A DNA stretch of 64,000 nt. Source: Microbacterium sp. MYb54 (GTDB lineage: Bacteria; Actinomycetota; Actinomycetes; Actinomycetales; Microbacteriaceae). The stretch is taken from NCBI RefSeq assembly GCF_002979515.1, contig NZ_PCPA01000001.1:496001-560000 (forward strand). The letters run 5' to 3'. The translations under genes were made by a program, and so were the position numbers. The notes beneath the pieces are model-generated. The model was not told the origin of the DNA and ran no database searches. It saw only the letters and a list, made by a program, of their open reading frames with translations. Numbering within the stretch: position 1 is the stretch's first letter; each line of letters begins with the position of its first letter. Below are positions 1 through 8,982 of this stretch, piece after piece.

Positions 1-308
1 CCGGTGTCATCGTGCAGCATGCTCCGGGCCGGAAGGTCCTCGGCGACTTCCCCATGGTGGCGATGCCCACGGTGACCAGCGAGATCGCCCTGATCGAGGC
101 GTTCGCCGACACCCGGGTGATCGGTGTCACTGTCAACCACGAGAACCTCTCGAAGGCGCAGCTGGCCGCAGCGATCGATGAGATCGAACTCGACACGGGT
201 CTTCCTGCGACCGATCCGCTTACCCGACCTCTGGCCGAGCTCGTGGAGATGGTGCTGCAGGCGTTCCCCGCCCTCAGCCCGCGACGGACCACCCGTAGCG
301 CCGCGTGA
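1..308 (+). CDS. C-terminal end of a DUF1611 (DgcN-like) family protein, cut by the window start
   Basis: An open frame runs in from the window edge and ends at a TGA at 306-308. The visible ~100 residues contain QHAPGRK, a TSEIALIEAF segment and TVNHENLS, which match my recollection of the C-terminal P-loop-like half of DUF1611. Some members are linked to N-acetyl-D-glutamate metabolism (DgcN), but the function of this one cannot be read from the fragment. The GTG at position 12 is only an internal codon, because the frame is open upstream. Its 3' end overlaps the convergent PemK-like gene by 35 bp. Confidence 0.7.
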   Translation, partial: GVIVQHAPGRKVLGDFPMVAMPTVTSEIALIEAFADTRVIGVTVNHENLSKAQLAAAIDEIELDTGLPATDPLTRPLAELVEMVLQAFPALSPRRTTRSAA

Positions 309-858
309 GAGCGGCTCCGACGCGGTCGTAGCGCCCCCGATCGAGGACGGCGGCCTCCCGCCGCAGTCCTCGCTCGTGCACGCTGTACAGCTGCTCGACA
401 TCGATCCAGGATTCCCGTCCCTGGGAATCCCAGGCACCGGCGCCGATGGAGAGGTAGTCACGCTCGCCTTCGTGCGGTTTGCTCGTCATCCGCACCGCAT
501 AGACCCGCTCCGCGGACTCCCGGCCGATCACGAGCACAGGACGGTCTTTGCCACGCCCGTCGTTCTCCTCGTACGGCACCCAGGTCCAGACGATCTCGCC
601 GGCATCCGGGGCGCCGTCACGCTGTGGCGCATACGCGACCTGAAGCCCTTTGATCCGGTCCGGATCGATGCGGACGGTCTCGGTTCCGCGCACACGTCCG
701 GGATCCGTTGCGGGAGAGGCCGGGGCCGAGGGCTGTGCTGATGGCCGCAGACGCGCGTCCGGGCGCCTCGGACCTGATGTCCGAGACGCCCGGCCGGATC
801 CCACCGCCTTGAGCAGGATCTCCACGAGTGTCGTCAGGATGCCGTTGGTCTTGCTCAC
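274..858 (-). CDS. PemK/MazF-family toxin-like protein without a visible antitoxin
   Basis: The protein is 194 residues with a GTG start. The first ~60 residues are a basic, Ala/Pro/Arg-rich extension. The rest resembles the PemK/MazF fold: the strand IVWTWVPYEE, the basic turn GKDRPVLVIGRES, and MTSKPHEGERDY. PemK/MazF proteins are ribosome-independent mRNA endonucleases, normally encoded directly after a small antitoxin. Here the upstream neighbour is the ammonium transporter, 20 bp away, and no antitoxin-sized gene is seen on either side. It may be a domesticated solitary member, as is common in actinobacteria. Its 3' end overlaps the convergent DUF1611 gene by 35 bp. Confidence 0.75.
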   Translation of the reverse strand: MSKTNGILTTLVEILLKAVGSGRASRTSGPRRPDARLRPSAQPSAPASPATDPGRVRGTETVRIDPDRIKGLQVAYAPQRDGAPDAGEIVWTWVPYEENDGRGKDRPVLVIGRESAERVYAVRMTSKPHEGERDYLSIGAGAWDSQGRESWIDVEQLYSVHERGLRREAAVLDRGRYDRVGAALTRRYGWSVAG

Positions 859-878
859 ACGGTCACCCTAACCGCAGA

Positions 879-2117
879 TCAGGCGTCTGCGAGCGCGTAG
901 CCCTCCTCGCCGTGCACGACCGAGTCGACACCGGCGATCTCGTCCTCGTTCGTGATGCGGAAGCCGATCGTCTTCTCGATCGCGAAGCCGATGATGAAGG
1001 CGACCACGAAGGAGTAGATCAGAACACCGAATGCGGCGATCACCTGCACCGCGAGCTGGCGAGCGTCGCCTCCGACGAACAGTCCGGTGCCGGTGGCGAA
1101 GAGGCCGAGGTACAGCGTTCCGATGAGGCCACCGACGAGGTGGATGCCGACCACGTCGAGCGAGTCGTCGAACCCGAGGCGGAACTTCAGCTCGACGGCG
1201 AGGGCGCAGACGACACCGGCGAGGGCACCGAGCAGCAGCGACCAACCGGGTGTGAGGTTGGCGCACGCCGGGGTGATGGCGACGAGACCGGCAACAGCAC
1301 CGGAAGCGGCACCGACCGAGGTGGGCTTGCCGTCCTTGATCTTCTCGATCAGGATCCAGCCGAGGATGGCCGCAGCTGTCGCACCGAGCGTGTTCAGACC
1401 GATGAGGCCGACACCGCCCATGTCCTCGGACAGCCACTCCGCACCGGCGTTGAAGCCGAACCACCCGAACCACAGCAATGCCGCGCCGAGCAGGGTCAGC
1501 GGCACGTTGTGCGGCTTGAGGATGCCCTTCTGGAATCCGATGCGCTTGCCGAGGACCAGAGCGAGGGCGAGTGCGGCAGCACCCGCGTTGATGTGCACCG
1601 CGGTACCACCGGCGTAGTCGATGACGCCGATACCGCTGTCCTCACCGAAGAGCGTGGTGCCGAGATTCATGATCCAGCCACCACCCCAGACCCAGGCGGC
1701 GACCGGGAAGTAGCCGACGGTGGCGAAGATGCCCGCGAAGATCAGCCAGCTGCCGAACTTGGCGCGGTCGGCGATCGCCCCGGAGATCAGCGCGACGGTG
1801 ATGATCGCGAAGGTGGCGCCGTAGGCGACACCCAGGAGCGCCACGTTCGACCCTTCACCCTCGGCGAGGCTCGAGAGGCCGAAGTCGGCGAACGGGTTGC
1901 CTGCGAAGGCGGTCGGGCTGTCGACGGCGCTCATCGAGAAGCCGAAGAGAATCCACAGCACGGCGACGAGTCCGATGGAGCCGAAGCTCATCATCATCAT
2001 GCTGACGACGCTCTTCGCCTTGACGAGACCGCCATAGAAGAAGGCGACGCCGGGCGTCATGAGCAGAACCAACGCTGTCGCGGTGATCGCCCACGAGATG
2101 TTGCCGGGAGCATCCAT
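879..2117 (-). CDS. amt: Ammonium transporter (Amt/MEP/Rh family)
   Basis: A 412-residue polytopic membrane protein, the usual size for bacterial Amt, that conducts ammonium/ammonia across the plasma membrane. About eleven hydrophobic segments can be read. The twin pore histidines are present as H175 in DYAGGTAVHINAG and H326 in VVGIHLVGG. The family signature region FGWFGFNAG is around residues 217-224, and ALISGAIADRAKFGSW is around 110-124. No glnK or glnD follows, so the transporter is not in the common amt-glnK operon. A GlnR-type operator lies about 50-90 bp upstream of the start, which fits induction under nitrogen limitation. Confidence 0.97.
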   Translation of the reverse strand: MDAPGNISWAITATALVLLMTPGVAFFYGGLVKAKSVVSMMMMSFGSIGLVAVLWILFGFSMSAVDSPTAFAGNPFADFGLSSLAEGEGSNVALLGVAYGATFAIITVALISGAIADRAKFGSWLIFAGIFATVGYFPVAAWVWGGGWIMNLGTTLFGEDSGIGVIDYAGGTAVHINAGAAALALALVLGKRIGFQKGILKPHNVPLTLLGAALLWFGWFGFNAGAEWLSEDMGGVGLIGLNTLGATAAAILGWILIEKIKDGKPTSVGAASGAVAGLVAITPACANLTPGWSLLLGALAGVVCALAVELKFRLGFDDSLDVVGIHLVGGLIGTLYLGLFATGTGLFVGGDARQLAVQVIAAFGVLIYSFVVAFIIGFAIEKTIGFRITNEDEIAGVDSVVHGEEGYALADA

Positions 2118-2168
2118 AGGAAAACCTCACATCCGAAGTAATTGAGAGCTTCAGTGTGACGACCTGCG

Positions 2169-2206
2169 GTTTCGTCAATGCGTGAGGTTTGTTTCCCCGC
2201 GGTTAC
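2169..2206 (-). promoter_or_regulatory. Predicted GlnR-type operator upstream of amt
   Basis: On the minus strand, reading toward amt, there is GTAAC, six bases, GAAAC (2206 down to 2191). A second exact GAAAC follows 22 bp further on (2173-2169). This is the a-site/N6/b-site layout of actinobacterial GlnR boxes, with b-sites two helical turns apart. The second a-site (CACGC) is weak. The closest edge is 51 bp from the amt start codon. The glnA operator at 48735-48772 has the same architecture. Binding by GlnR is inferred. Confidence 0.65.
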
Positions 2207-2251
2207 AGCGCGGCTCCGCCTGTGAACATCGCGTTACGCGAGTCTGCGGGC

Positions 2252-3283
2252 TTACGCAGAATGTGTCAGCGCATTGAGCCGAGAGATGGCGCGCAGGTAC
2301 TTCTTGCGGTAACCGCCGGCGAGCATCTCGTCGGAGAAGACCGAGTCGAGGCCGAGTCCGGTGGCGATGATCGGAATCTGCGCGTCGTACACCCGGTCGA
2401 TGAACGCGACGAAACGCAGCGCCTCGGACTGGTCCGTGAGCTGGCGCACGTCGCGCAGGCCGACGCCACCGACGCCGTCGATGAGCCGGATGTAGCGCGA
2501 GGGGTGCACCTGGGCGAGATGACGGATCAGCTCGTCGAACAGGTCGTCGGAAACTGCGCCCTCCGCTCCGACGGTCGCGATGGCGGCCTTATAGGCAGCG
2601 TCGTCGAGCACGACGGCGTGTCCGTCGAGGGCGCGCTGGCGGAAGTCGACGCCGTCGATGCGCAGGGTCTGGAAGCTGTCGGACATGGCATGGATCTCAC
2701 GGAGGAAGTCCTGCGCGGCGAAGCGCCCCTCGCCGAGGGCGTTCGGCGGGGTGTTCGATGTCGCGGCGAGCCGGGTGCCGGTCGGGACGAGCTCGCCCAG
2801 GAGCCTGGTCATCACCATCGTGTCGCCCGGGTCATCGAGCTCGAACTCATCGATGCACAGCAGGTCGGCGCCCTTGAGCAGGTCGACGGTGTTCTTGTAC
2901 CCGAGTGCGCCGACGAGCGCGGTGTACTCGATGAACGAGCCGAAGTACTTCCGACGTGCGGGCATCGCATGGTAGATCGAGGCGAGCAGGTGGGTCTTGC
3001 CGACGCCGAACCCACCGTCAAGGTAGACGCCCGGCTTGAGCTCAGGTTCCTTCTTCGCACGACTGAACAGGCCGCCGCGCTTCACGGGGGCGCCGCGCCC
3101 GGCGAAACGCATCAGCGTTTCCTTCGCCTCCTCTTGTGAGGGATAGGCGGGATCAGCGCGGTAGCTGTCGAACGTCGCCGTGTCGAACTGGGGCGGCGGC
3201 ACCATGCTCGCCAGCATCTCTGGTCCGGTGACGGTCGGCTGACGCTCGGTGAGGTGCACGGTTCGGCTGGTCGTGTCGGTCAT
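2252..3283 (-). CDS. zapE: ZapE/AFG1-family cell division ATPase
   Basis: 343 residues from an ATG at 3283 with AGGA five bases upstream. A longer reading to 3379 is possible but would run into the divergent gene's leader and adds nothing recognisable. The Walker A motif is GGFGVGKTH, Walker B is [11 protein letters not shown], and [15 protein letters not shown] follows as in AFG1/ZapE proteins. In E. coli ZapE is a Z-ring-associated ATPase, and the mitochondrial homologue works in protein quality control. The role in Actinobacteria is less clear. It is divergent from the sulfurtransferase gene. Confidence 0.9.
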   Translation of the reverse strand: MTDTTSRTVHLTERQPTVTGPEMLASMVPPPQFDTATFDSYRADPAYPSQEEAKETLMRFAGRGAPVKRGGLFSRAKKEPELKPGVYLDGGFGVGKTHLLASIYHAMPARRKYFGSFIEYTALVGALGYKNTVDLLKGADLLCIDEFELDDPGDTMVMTRLLGELVPTGTRLAATSNTPPNALGEGRFAAQDFLREIHAMSDSFQTLRIDGVDFRQRALDGHAVVLDDAAYKAAIATVGAEGAVSDDLFDELIRHLAQVHPSRYIRLIDGVGGVGLRDVRQLTDQSEALRFVAFIDRVYDAQIPIIATGLGLDSVFSDEMLAGGYRKKYLRAISRLNALTHSA

Positions 3284-3428
3284 CACGGTCCTGAATCGGG
3301 TGCTCGCCTGTGTCGAAGTCTTACGAATCGGGCGCAGGGTGCTCGGCGGGGATCTATCGTCGAAGGGACGGATCAACACTACGCCGTTCGCACCCGCGCC
3401 CTCGTCCGCTCAACGCTTCGGAGATCCC

Positions 3429-4322
3429 ATGGCCATCGAGTTCGATTCCTCCTCCCCCAAGTTCGCCGAGTACGCCGAACCCGGCCGTCTCGTGACGACC
3501 GAGTGGCTCGCCGAACGGCTGGGCGCCCCAGGCCTCGTGGTGGTCGAATCCGACGAGGACGTACTGCTGTACGAGACGGGCCACATCCCGGGTGCGGTGA
3601 AGGTCGACTGGCACACCGAGCTCAACGATCCCGTCGGACGCGACTACGTCGATGGCGAGGGCTTCGCCGAGCTGCTCAGCCGCAAGGGCATCTCGCGCGA
3701 CGACACGGTCGTCATCTACGGCGACAAGAACAACTGGTGGGCCGCCTACGCCCTGTGGGTGTTCTCCCTCTTCGGCCACGAAGACGTGCGTCTGCTCGAC
3801 GGCGGTCGCGACCGCTGGATCGCCGAAGGCCGCGAGCTGACCCGGGAGCCGGCGAACCGCCCGGCGACCGAGTATCCGATCGTCGAGAGAGACGACTCGG
3901 TGATCCGTGCATACAAGGAAGACGTCCTGGCGCACATCGGCAGCCCGCTCATCGACGTGCGCTCCCCTGAGGAATACAGCGGTGAGCGCACCACGGCGCC
4001 CGCCTACCCCGAGGAAGGGACGCTGCGCGCCGGTCACATCCCCACCGCGCAGAGTGTGCCGTGGGCGAAGGCCGTCGCTGAGGATGGAGGCTTCCGCAGT
4101 CGTGCCGAACTCGATGCGATCTACCGAGACGGCGCCGGTCTGAACGACGGAGACGACGTCGTGGCCTACTGCCGCATCGGGGAACGCTCGAGCCACACCT
4201 GGTTCGTACTCAAGCACCTCCTCGGCTTCGAGAACGTGCGCAACTACGACGGGTCCTGGACCGAGTGGGGCAGCGCGGTACGCGTGCCGATCGTCACCGG
4301 TTCGGAGCCCGGCGCGCTCTGA
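3429..4322 (+). CDS. sseA: Thiosulfate/3-mercaptopyruvate sulfurtransferase (tandem rhodanese)
   Basis: 297 residues from an ATG with GGAG at 6-bp spacing. There are two rhodanese domains (about residues 20-135 and 155-290). The C-terminal domain carries the active-site loop CRIGERSSH with C248, a variant typical of actinobacterial SseA/CysA proteins. The N-terminal domain has D99 (GDKNNW) where the cysteine would be, so it is the usual inactive domain. The enzyme moves sulfane sulfur from thiosulfate or mercaptopyruvate to thiol acceptors. The sufE gene begins about 10 bp downstream, so the pair probably works in sulfur mobilisation for Fe-S assembly. Confidence 0.95.
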   Translation: MAIEFDSSSPKFAEYAEPGRLVTTEWLAERLGAPGLVVVESDEDVLLYETGHIPGAVKVDWHTELNDPVGRDYVDGEGFAELLSRKGISRDDTVVIYGDKNNWWAAYALWVFSLFGHEDVRLLDGGRDRWIAEGRELTREPANRPATEYPIVERDDSVIRAYKEDVLAHIGSPLIDVRSPEEYSGERTTAPAYPEEGTLRAGHIPTAQSVPWAKAVAEDGGFRSRAELDAIYRDGAGLNDGDDVVAYCRIGERSSHTWFVLKHLLGFENVRNYDGSWTEWGSAVRVPIVTGSEPGAL

Positions 4323-4332
4323 ACATGTGACA

Positions 4333-4773
4333 ATGACAGGGATGAGCACCAGCGACGTTCCTGACTCCCTCGCCGAGATCCGCGACGGGTTCCTCGAGAC
4401 CCCTGAAACCGATCGCCTCCTGCTGCTGCTCGAGTTCTCCGACGAGCTTCCGGATGTGTCCGACGAGGTCGCGACCCACCCGGAGATGTACGAGCGCGTC
4501 GCGGAGTGCCAGTCCCCCGTGTACATCCACGTCGAGGTGCACGACGACATCGTGACCATGCACGCGACCGCGCCGCCGGAGGCTCCGACGACCCGCGGGT
4601 TCGCGAGCATCCTGGTGCAGGGCCTCACCGGACTCACCGCCGACGAGGTCCTCGCCATCCCGAACGACTACCCGCAGAGCATCGGACTCACCAAGGCGGT
4701 GTCACCGCTGCGCATCGGCGGCATGACCGGGATGCTGATGCGCGCGAAGAATCAGGTCAGGCAGAAGCGCTGA
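4333..4773 (+). CDS. sufE: SufE family Fe-S assembly sulfur acceptor
   Basis: About 146 residues. Three in-frame starts are close together (GTG 4327, ATG 4333, ATG 4342) and none has a strong ribosome site, so the exact start is open. The conserved acceptor cysteine is in VAECQSPVYI, and the C-terminal part (FASILVQGLTGLTADEVLAIP, SPLRIGGMTGML) is typical of SufE. SufE takes persulfide sulfur from a cysteine desulfurase and activates it. It directly follows the sulfurtransferase gene, a pairing common in Actinobacteria, and overlaps the convergent hydrolase gene by 17 bp. Confidence 0.92.
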   Translation: MTGMSTSDVPDSLAEIRDGFLETPETDRLLLLLEFSDELPDVSDEVATHPEMYERVAECQSPVYIHVEVHDDIVTMHATAPPEAPTTRGFASILVQGLTGLTADEVLAIPNDYPQSIGLTKAVSPLRIGGMTGMLMRAKNQVRQKR

Positions 4774-5911
4774 AGCCCTGCGCATCCAGCCAGTCGGTGA
4801 TCGCGGTCGTCCACCCGGTCTGGTCGTAGTTCCACAGCTTCGTGTGGCGCGCCACCGTGAACCTCGGCATCGTGACGAGGTCAGGACGCGCCTCCTGCAG
4901 CGCGTGCGAAGAGTCGGCCGGCACGAAGCCGTCGTCGTCACTGTGCAGGATCAGGATCGGCGCGGTCAGCTCATCGGCACGCGCGACCATGTCGAGGCGG
5001 TCGAACGGGATCGGCTCGTCGGCCCCACTGAGGCGCGCGGTGAGCGGCATCTGGAGAGCTCCCATCGCGAGCTCGGGCAGCGGAGCCCGCACCCCGGCCA
5101 GTCTCGCCTGGAAGCGCAGCACTGTGCGCCAGTCGACGACAGGGGACTCGAGGATGATCCCGGCGATTCGATCTCGGTGACCGGAGGTCACTGCGGCTTG
5201 CAGCGAGACCGCTCCACCCATCGACCATCCCATCAGGATGACCCGCTCCGCACCATGCCGGAGCGCGTAGGCGATCGCCGAATCGACGTCGCGCCACTCC
5301 GACGCCCCCAACGCATATGCCCCTGCCCTGGTGCGCGGAGCTTCACCGTCGTTCCGGTAGGAGACGACGAGGTTGGGCAGACCAGCGGCATGCAACACCG
5401 GCACTGCCCGCAGACATTCCGCACGGGTGGCACCCCGTCCGTGCACCTGGATCACCCAGGTCGACGAAGCTGCGGGGAAGTACCACGCAGGACAAGGTCC
5501 GGCGGGAGAACCGATCAACAGGTTCTCCCAGCGCAGGTGGAGCTCGCTCGGCGATGAGTAGTAGTACCCGCTGAATGCGGCAGCGCGATCGACACGAGCA
5601 CCGGGCTCGATCTGGGTCAGGAGCTTGCGACGAACGCTCGTCCCGTCAGCGCTGAGAACGGCGCCGAGCTTGACGTATCCGTAGGTACCGGTGGTGAAGA
5701 GGCCGTATCTCCCCGGCAGCGCGGTGTCGAGGGTGCGCTGCAGTTCGATCGTCTGCGCGCCGGTGTCGACGGCGATGATCTCGGTGTCGGTGGCGCGTCG
5801 CATGGGCGTCACGACGCGTCGGGCGACCGCGAACACGAGCAAGGCGAACCCCGCTCCGAGTGCGAGCAAGGCAGGGACAAGGAGCGTAACGGCGTGCCTG
5901 AGACTCTTCAT
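4757..5911 (-). CDS. Membrane-anchored alpha/beta hydrolase
   Basis: 384 residues. One N-terminal hydrophobic segment (about residues 8-30) suggests a membrane-anchored protein with the catalytic domain outside the cytoplasm. The nucleophile elbow GWSMGG is near residue 230, with an oxyanion-side VHGRGATRAE, an acidic HSDDDGFVP and a late His in VARHTKLWN, which together could form a Ser-Asp-His triad. Such proteins are usually annotated only as alpha/beta hydrolase or BAAT-like esterase. The substrate is unknown. It is convergent with sufE and divergent from the DUF3000 gene. Confidence 0.85.
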   Translation of the reverse strand: MKSLRHAVTLLVPALLALGAGFALLVFAVARRVVTPMRRATDTEIIAVDTGAQTIELQRTLDTALPGRYGLFTTGTYGYVKLGAVLSADGTSVRRKLLTQIEPGARVDRAAAFSGYYYSSPSELHLRWENLLIGSPAGPCPAWYFPAASSTWVIQVHGRGATRAECLRAVPVLHAAGLPNLVVSYRNDGEAPRTRAGAYALGASEWRDVDSAIAYALRHGAERVILMGWSMGGAVSLQAAVTSGHRDRIAGIILESPVVDWRTVLRFQARLAGVRAPLPELAMGALQMPLTARLSGADEPIPFDRLDMVARADELTAPILILHSDDDGFVPADSSHALQEARPDLVTMPRFTVARHTKLWNYDQTGWTTAITDWLDAQGFSASA

Positions 5912-5936
5912 CGCTTCCTGACTCTAGCCTGTTGCC

Positions 5937-6518
5937 GTGACCGCACCCCCCGAAGCCGGGACGCCTTTCGAGAGCGCCGTGGCTGAACTGCGCGAAACCG
6001 AGTTCCGAGATGACATCACGGTGCGCGAGATCGCGACCCCACAGGGCCTCGCCCCCTTCGCCATCGCGCTCGCCGCCGATGTGCGCCCGGAGGGCGAAGG
6101 CGAGTCCGTGTACGGCACCGGCAGGTTCGTGCTGCTGCATGATCCCGACGAGCCCGGCGCCTGGGGTGGATCGTGGCGCATCGTCATCTTCGCGCAGGCA
6201 CCGCTGGAGACCGAGATCGGGACCGATCCGCTTCTGGCCGACGTGACGTGGTCCTGGCTGGTCGACGCTCTCGACTCGCGCGACGCGGTCTATCACTCGG
6301 AGTCCGGTACCTCGACGAAGACGCTGTCGAAGGGATTCGGCGGTCTCGCCGTCGAAGGAGACGGCGCCCAGATAGAATTGCGGGCGTCCTGGACTCCGGA
6401 AGGCCCGTTCCGACCTCACGTCGAAGCATGGGCCGAGCTGGTCGGAATGCTGGCGGGACTTCCGCCCGGCTCCGAGGGCATCGCCGTGATCGGCGCGCGA
6501 AAGGCTGTACGTGACTGA
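5937..6518 (+). CDS. DUF3000 family protein
   Basis: 193 residues from a GTG start. It matches the actinobacterial DUF3000 family: an FxxAVAEL start, conserved Trp-rich core (GGSWRIVIFAQAPLE, VTWSWLVDAL) and WTPEGPFRPHVEAWAELV. Function is unknown. Its last 8 bp overlap the RNase D gene, so the two are translationally coupled. This pairing is widespread in Actinobacteria and hints at a link to RNA metabolism, but that is inference. Confidence 0.9.
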   Translation: MTAPPEAGTPFESAVAELRETEFRDDITVREIATPQGLAPFAIALAADVRPEGEGESVYGTGRFVLLHDPDEPGAWGGSWRIVIFAQAPLETEIGTDPLLADVTWSWLVDALDSRDAVYHSESGTSTKTLSKGFGGLAVEGDGAQIELRASWTPEGPFRPHVEAWAELVGMLAGLPPGSEGIAVIGARKAVRD

Positions 6519-7704
6519 ATACTCCGTGATCTCGGATGCTGAGGAGTTCCGCGCAGCCTGCGCCGTGCTCGCCGCAGGCACCGGGCCCGTCGCCGTGGAC
6601 GTGGAGCGCGCGTCCGGCTTCCGCTACTCTCAGCGCGCCTATCTCGTGCAGGTGTTCCGGCGAGAAGCCGGGGTCTTCCTGTTCGATCCACCCGCGATCG
6701 GAGACTTCGCGCCACTCCAAGAGGCCATCGGCGATGTCGAGTGGGTGCTGCACGCTGCGAGCCAGGATCTCCCTTCCCTGCGGGAGCTCCACCTCGAGCC
6801 TCCGGTCATCTTCGATACCGAGCTCGCTTCGCGCCTCCTCGGGCATGAGCGTGTCGGTCTCGGTGCCGTCGTCGAAGACACTCTGGGCATCACCCTCAAG
6901 AAGGAGCACTCCGCCGCCGACTGGTCGACGCGTCCGCTCCCCGACTCCTGGCTCGAGTACGCCGCCCTCGACGTGCTGCACCTGATCGATGTGCGGGACA
7001 TCCTCGTCGCCGAGCTGGAGGAACAGGGAAAGACCGCCTACGCAGCCGAAGAATTCGCCGCAACCCTCACTCGCGCGCCCAAACCTCCCCGCGAGGACCC
7101 ATGGCGTCGACTCAGCGGACTGCACCAGGTGCGCGGAGCTCGAAACCTCGCCGTCGCCCGCTCGCTGTGGCAGGCCCGCGAATCCTACGCTCAGGAACAG
7201 GACGTGTCCCCCGGTCGCCTCGTCCCTGACCGCTCCCTGGTGGCCGCTCTGATGGCGAACCCGCAGTCGAAGCAGGCGCTCGCCGGCATCAAGGAGTTCC
7301 AGGGCCGCGCGAGCCGCACGCAACTCGACCGCTGGTGGCAGGCATTCGTCGACGGCCGCGCCACCGAAGAATTGCCCCGCGAACGTGTGCCGAGCGACAC
7401 TCTCCCTCCACCCCGTGCCTGGGCCGACCGGAACCCCGAGGCGGATGCTCGCCTGAAGGCCGCGCGCCCCGTCGTGGAAGCGGTGGCCGAGGAGTTGGGG
7501 ATGCCCACCGAGAACCTGCTCACGCCGGAGTACCTCCGTCGCGTCGCGTGGGACCTCCCTGGCGAAACCCCGGAGGAGATCGCTGCGGCACTCGCCGCGC
7601 TGGGTGCTCGCCCGTGGCAGATTGAACAGACCGCACAGAAGATCGCGGCCGCCTTTGTAGATGCGGCGCAAGAGCCCGACACCACCCCCGCACCCGCTTC
7701 GTAG
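6511..7704 (+). CDS. rnd: Ribonuclease D-like 3'-5' exonuclease with HRDC domain
   Basis: 397 residues, GTG start. The N-terminal DEDD exonuclease domain shows AVDVERASG (first Asp/Glu pair), HAASQDLPSL (Asp) and YAALDVLHLIDV (Tyr/Asp, DEDDy type). An HRDC nucleic-acid-binding domain follows around residues 205-290. RNase D trims 3' ends of stable RNA precursors. It overlaps the upstream DUF3000 gene by 8 bp. The next gene, fadA, has its own strong ribosome site 72 bp later. Confidence 0.93.
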   Translation: MTEYSVISDAEEFRAACAVLAAGTGPVAVDVERASGFRYSQRAYLVQVFRREAGVFLFDPPAIGDFAPLQEAIGDVEWVLHAASQDLPSLRELHLEPPVIFDTELASRLLGHERVGLGAVVEDTLGITLKKEHSAADWSTRPLPDSWLEYAALDVLHLIDVRDILVAELEEQGKTAYAAEEFAATLTRAPKPPREDPWRRLSGLHQVRGARNLAVARSLWQARESYAQEQDVSPGRLVPDRSLVAALMANPQSKQALAGIKEFQGRASRTQLDRWWQAFVDGRATEELPRERVPSDTLPPPRAWADRNPEADARLKAARPVVEAVAEELGMPTENLLTPEYLRRVAWDLPGETPEEIAAALAALGARPWQIEQTAQKIAAAFVDAAQEPDTTPAPAS

Positions 7705-7776
7705 GTTCGATCCAACCGATTCCTCCCGGTTTCGCGGGCTTCATAGACTGAGGTCACGCACTAACTTGGAGGCAGA

Positions 7777-8982
7777 GTGGCCGAGATCTCGGACGTCTTC
7801 TTCGTCGATGGAGTACGCACGCCTTTCGGGCGTGCCGGCGAAAAGGGCATGTACTGGAACACCCGCGCTGATGACCTCGCCGTGAAGGCGACCATCGGCC
7901 TGATGGAGCGGAACGCGGCCGTCCCGGCCGACCGCATCGACGACGTCGCGATCGCCGCGACGAGCCAGACCGGCGATCAGGGACTGACCCTCGGTCGTTC
8001 GGTGGCCATCCTCGCCGGACTCCCACAGAGCGTGCCTGGTCTCGCCGTCGAGCGCATGTGCGCCGGCGCCATGACCAGCGTCACGACCATGGGCGCATCG
8101 ATCGGTGTCGGCATGTACGACTTCGCCCTCGCCGGCGGTGTCGAGCACATGGGACACCACCCGATCGGCGCCAACGCCGATCCGAACCCGCGTTTCGTGG
8201 CCGAGAAGATGGTCGACCCCGGCGCGCTCAACATGGGCGTCACCGCCGAGCGCATCTTCGACCGCTTCCCGCACCTCACCAAGGAGCGGTCCGACCGCTA
8301 CGGCATGCTCAGCCAGCACAAGGTGCAGGCGGCATACGATGCCGGCAAGCTCCAGCCCGACCTCGTGCCGGTGGCGACCAAGACCGCTGATGGTGCGTGG
8401 GGTCTCGCCACGGAGGACGAGGGCCGACGCCCGCAGACCACCATGGAAGACCTCGCCGCGCTGAAGACGCCGTTCCGTCCGCACGGGCGTGTCACGGCCG
8501 GCACCTCGTCTCCCCTCACCGACGGTGCGACCATGTCGCTGCTCGCGGGCGGTGGTGCTGTGAAGGAGTTCGGCCTCGCCCCGAAGATGCGCATGGTGTC
8601 GTTCGCCTTCGCCGGAGTGCAGCCCGAGATCATGGGCATCGGCCCGATCCCGTCGACCGAGAAGGCGCTCAAGAAGGCCGGCCTCACCATCGCCGACATC
8701 GGCCTGTTCGAGCTGAATGAGGCGTTCGCCATCCAGGTGATCTCCCTGCTCGACCACTTCGGCATCGCCGACGACGACCCCCGCGTCAACCAGTGGGGCG
8801 GCGCGATCGCGATCGGGCACCCGCTCGCCGCCTCCGGTGTGCGTCTGATGATCCAGCTCGCGGCCCAGTTCGCTGAGCGTCCCGACGTCCGCTACGGCCT
8901 CACCGCCATGTGTGTCGGACTCGGCCAGGGTGGCTCGGTCATCTGGGAGAACCCGCACTACGACGGCAAGAAGAAGAAGTGA
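7777..8982 (+). CDS. fadA: Acetyl-CoA C-acyltransferase (thiolase, FadA)
   Basis: 401 residues from a GTG preceded by GGAGG. It catalyses thiolytic cleavage of 3-ketoacyl-CoA, the last step of beta-oxidation. The nucleophilic cysteine is C95 in ERMCAGAMTS, and the acid/base residues are H348 in IAIGHPLAASG and C379 in AMCVGLGQG. ELNEAFAIQ is also present. The stop codon overlaps the start of the next gene (GTGA), forming a fadAB operon for the trifunctional fatty-acid oxidation complex. Confidence 0.97.
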   Translation: MAEISDVFFVDGVRTPFGRAGEKGMYWNTRADDLAVKATIGLMERNAAVPADRIDDVAIAATSQTGDQGLTLGRSVAILAGLPQSVPGLAVERMCAGAMTSVTTMGASIGVGMYDFALAGGVEHMGHHPIGANADPNPRFVAEKMVDPGALNMGVTAERIFDRFPHLTKERSDRYGMLSQHKVQAAYDAGKLQPDLVPVATKTADGAWGLATEDEGRRPQTTMEDLAALKTPFRPHGRVTAGTSSPLTDGATMSLLAGGGAVKEFGLAPKMRMVSFAFAGVQPEIMGIGPIPSTEKALKKAGLTIADIGLFELNEAFAIQVISLLDHFGIADDDPRVNQWGGAIAIGHPLAASGVRLMIQLAAQFAERPDVRYGLTAMCVGLGQGGSVIWENPHYDGKKKK

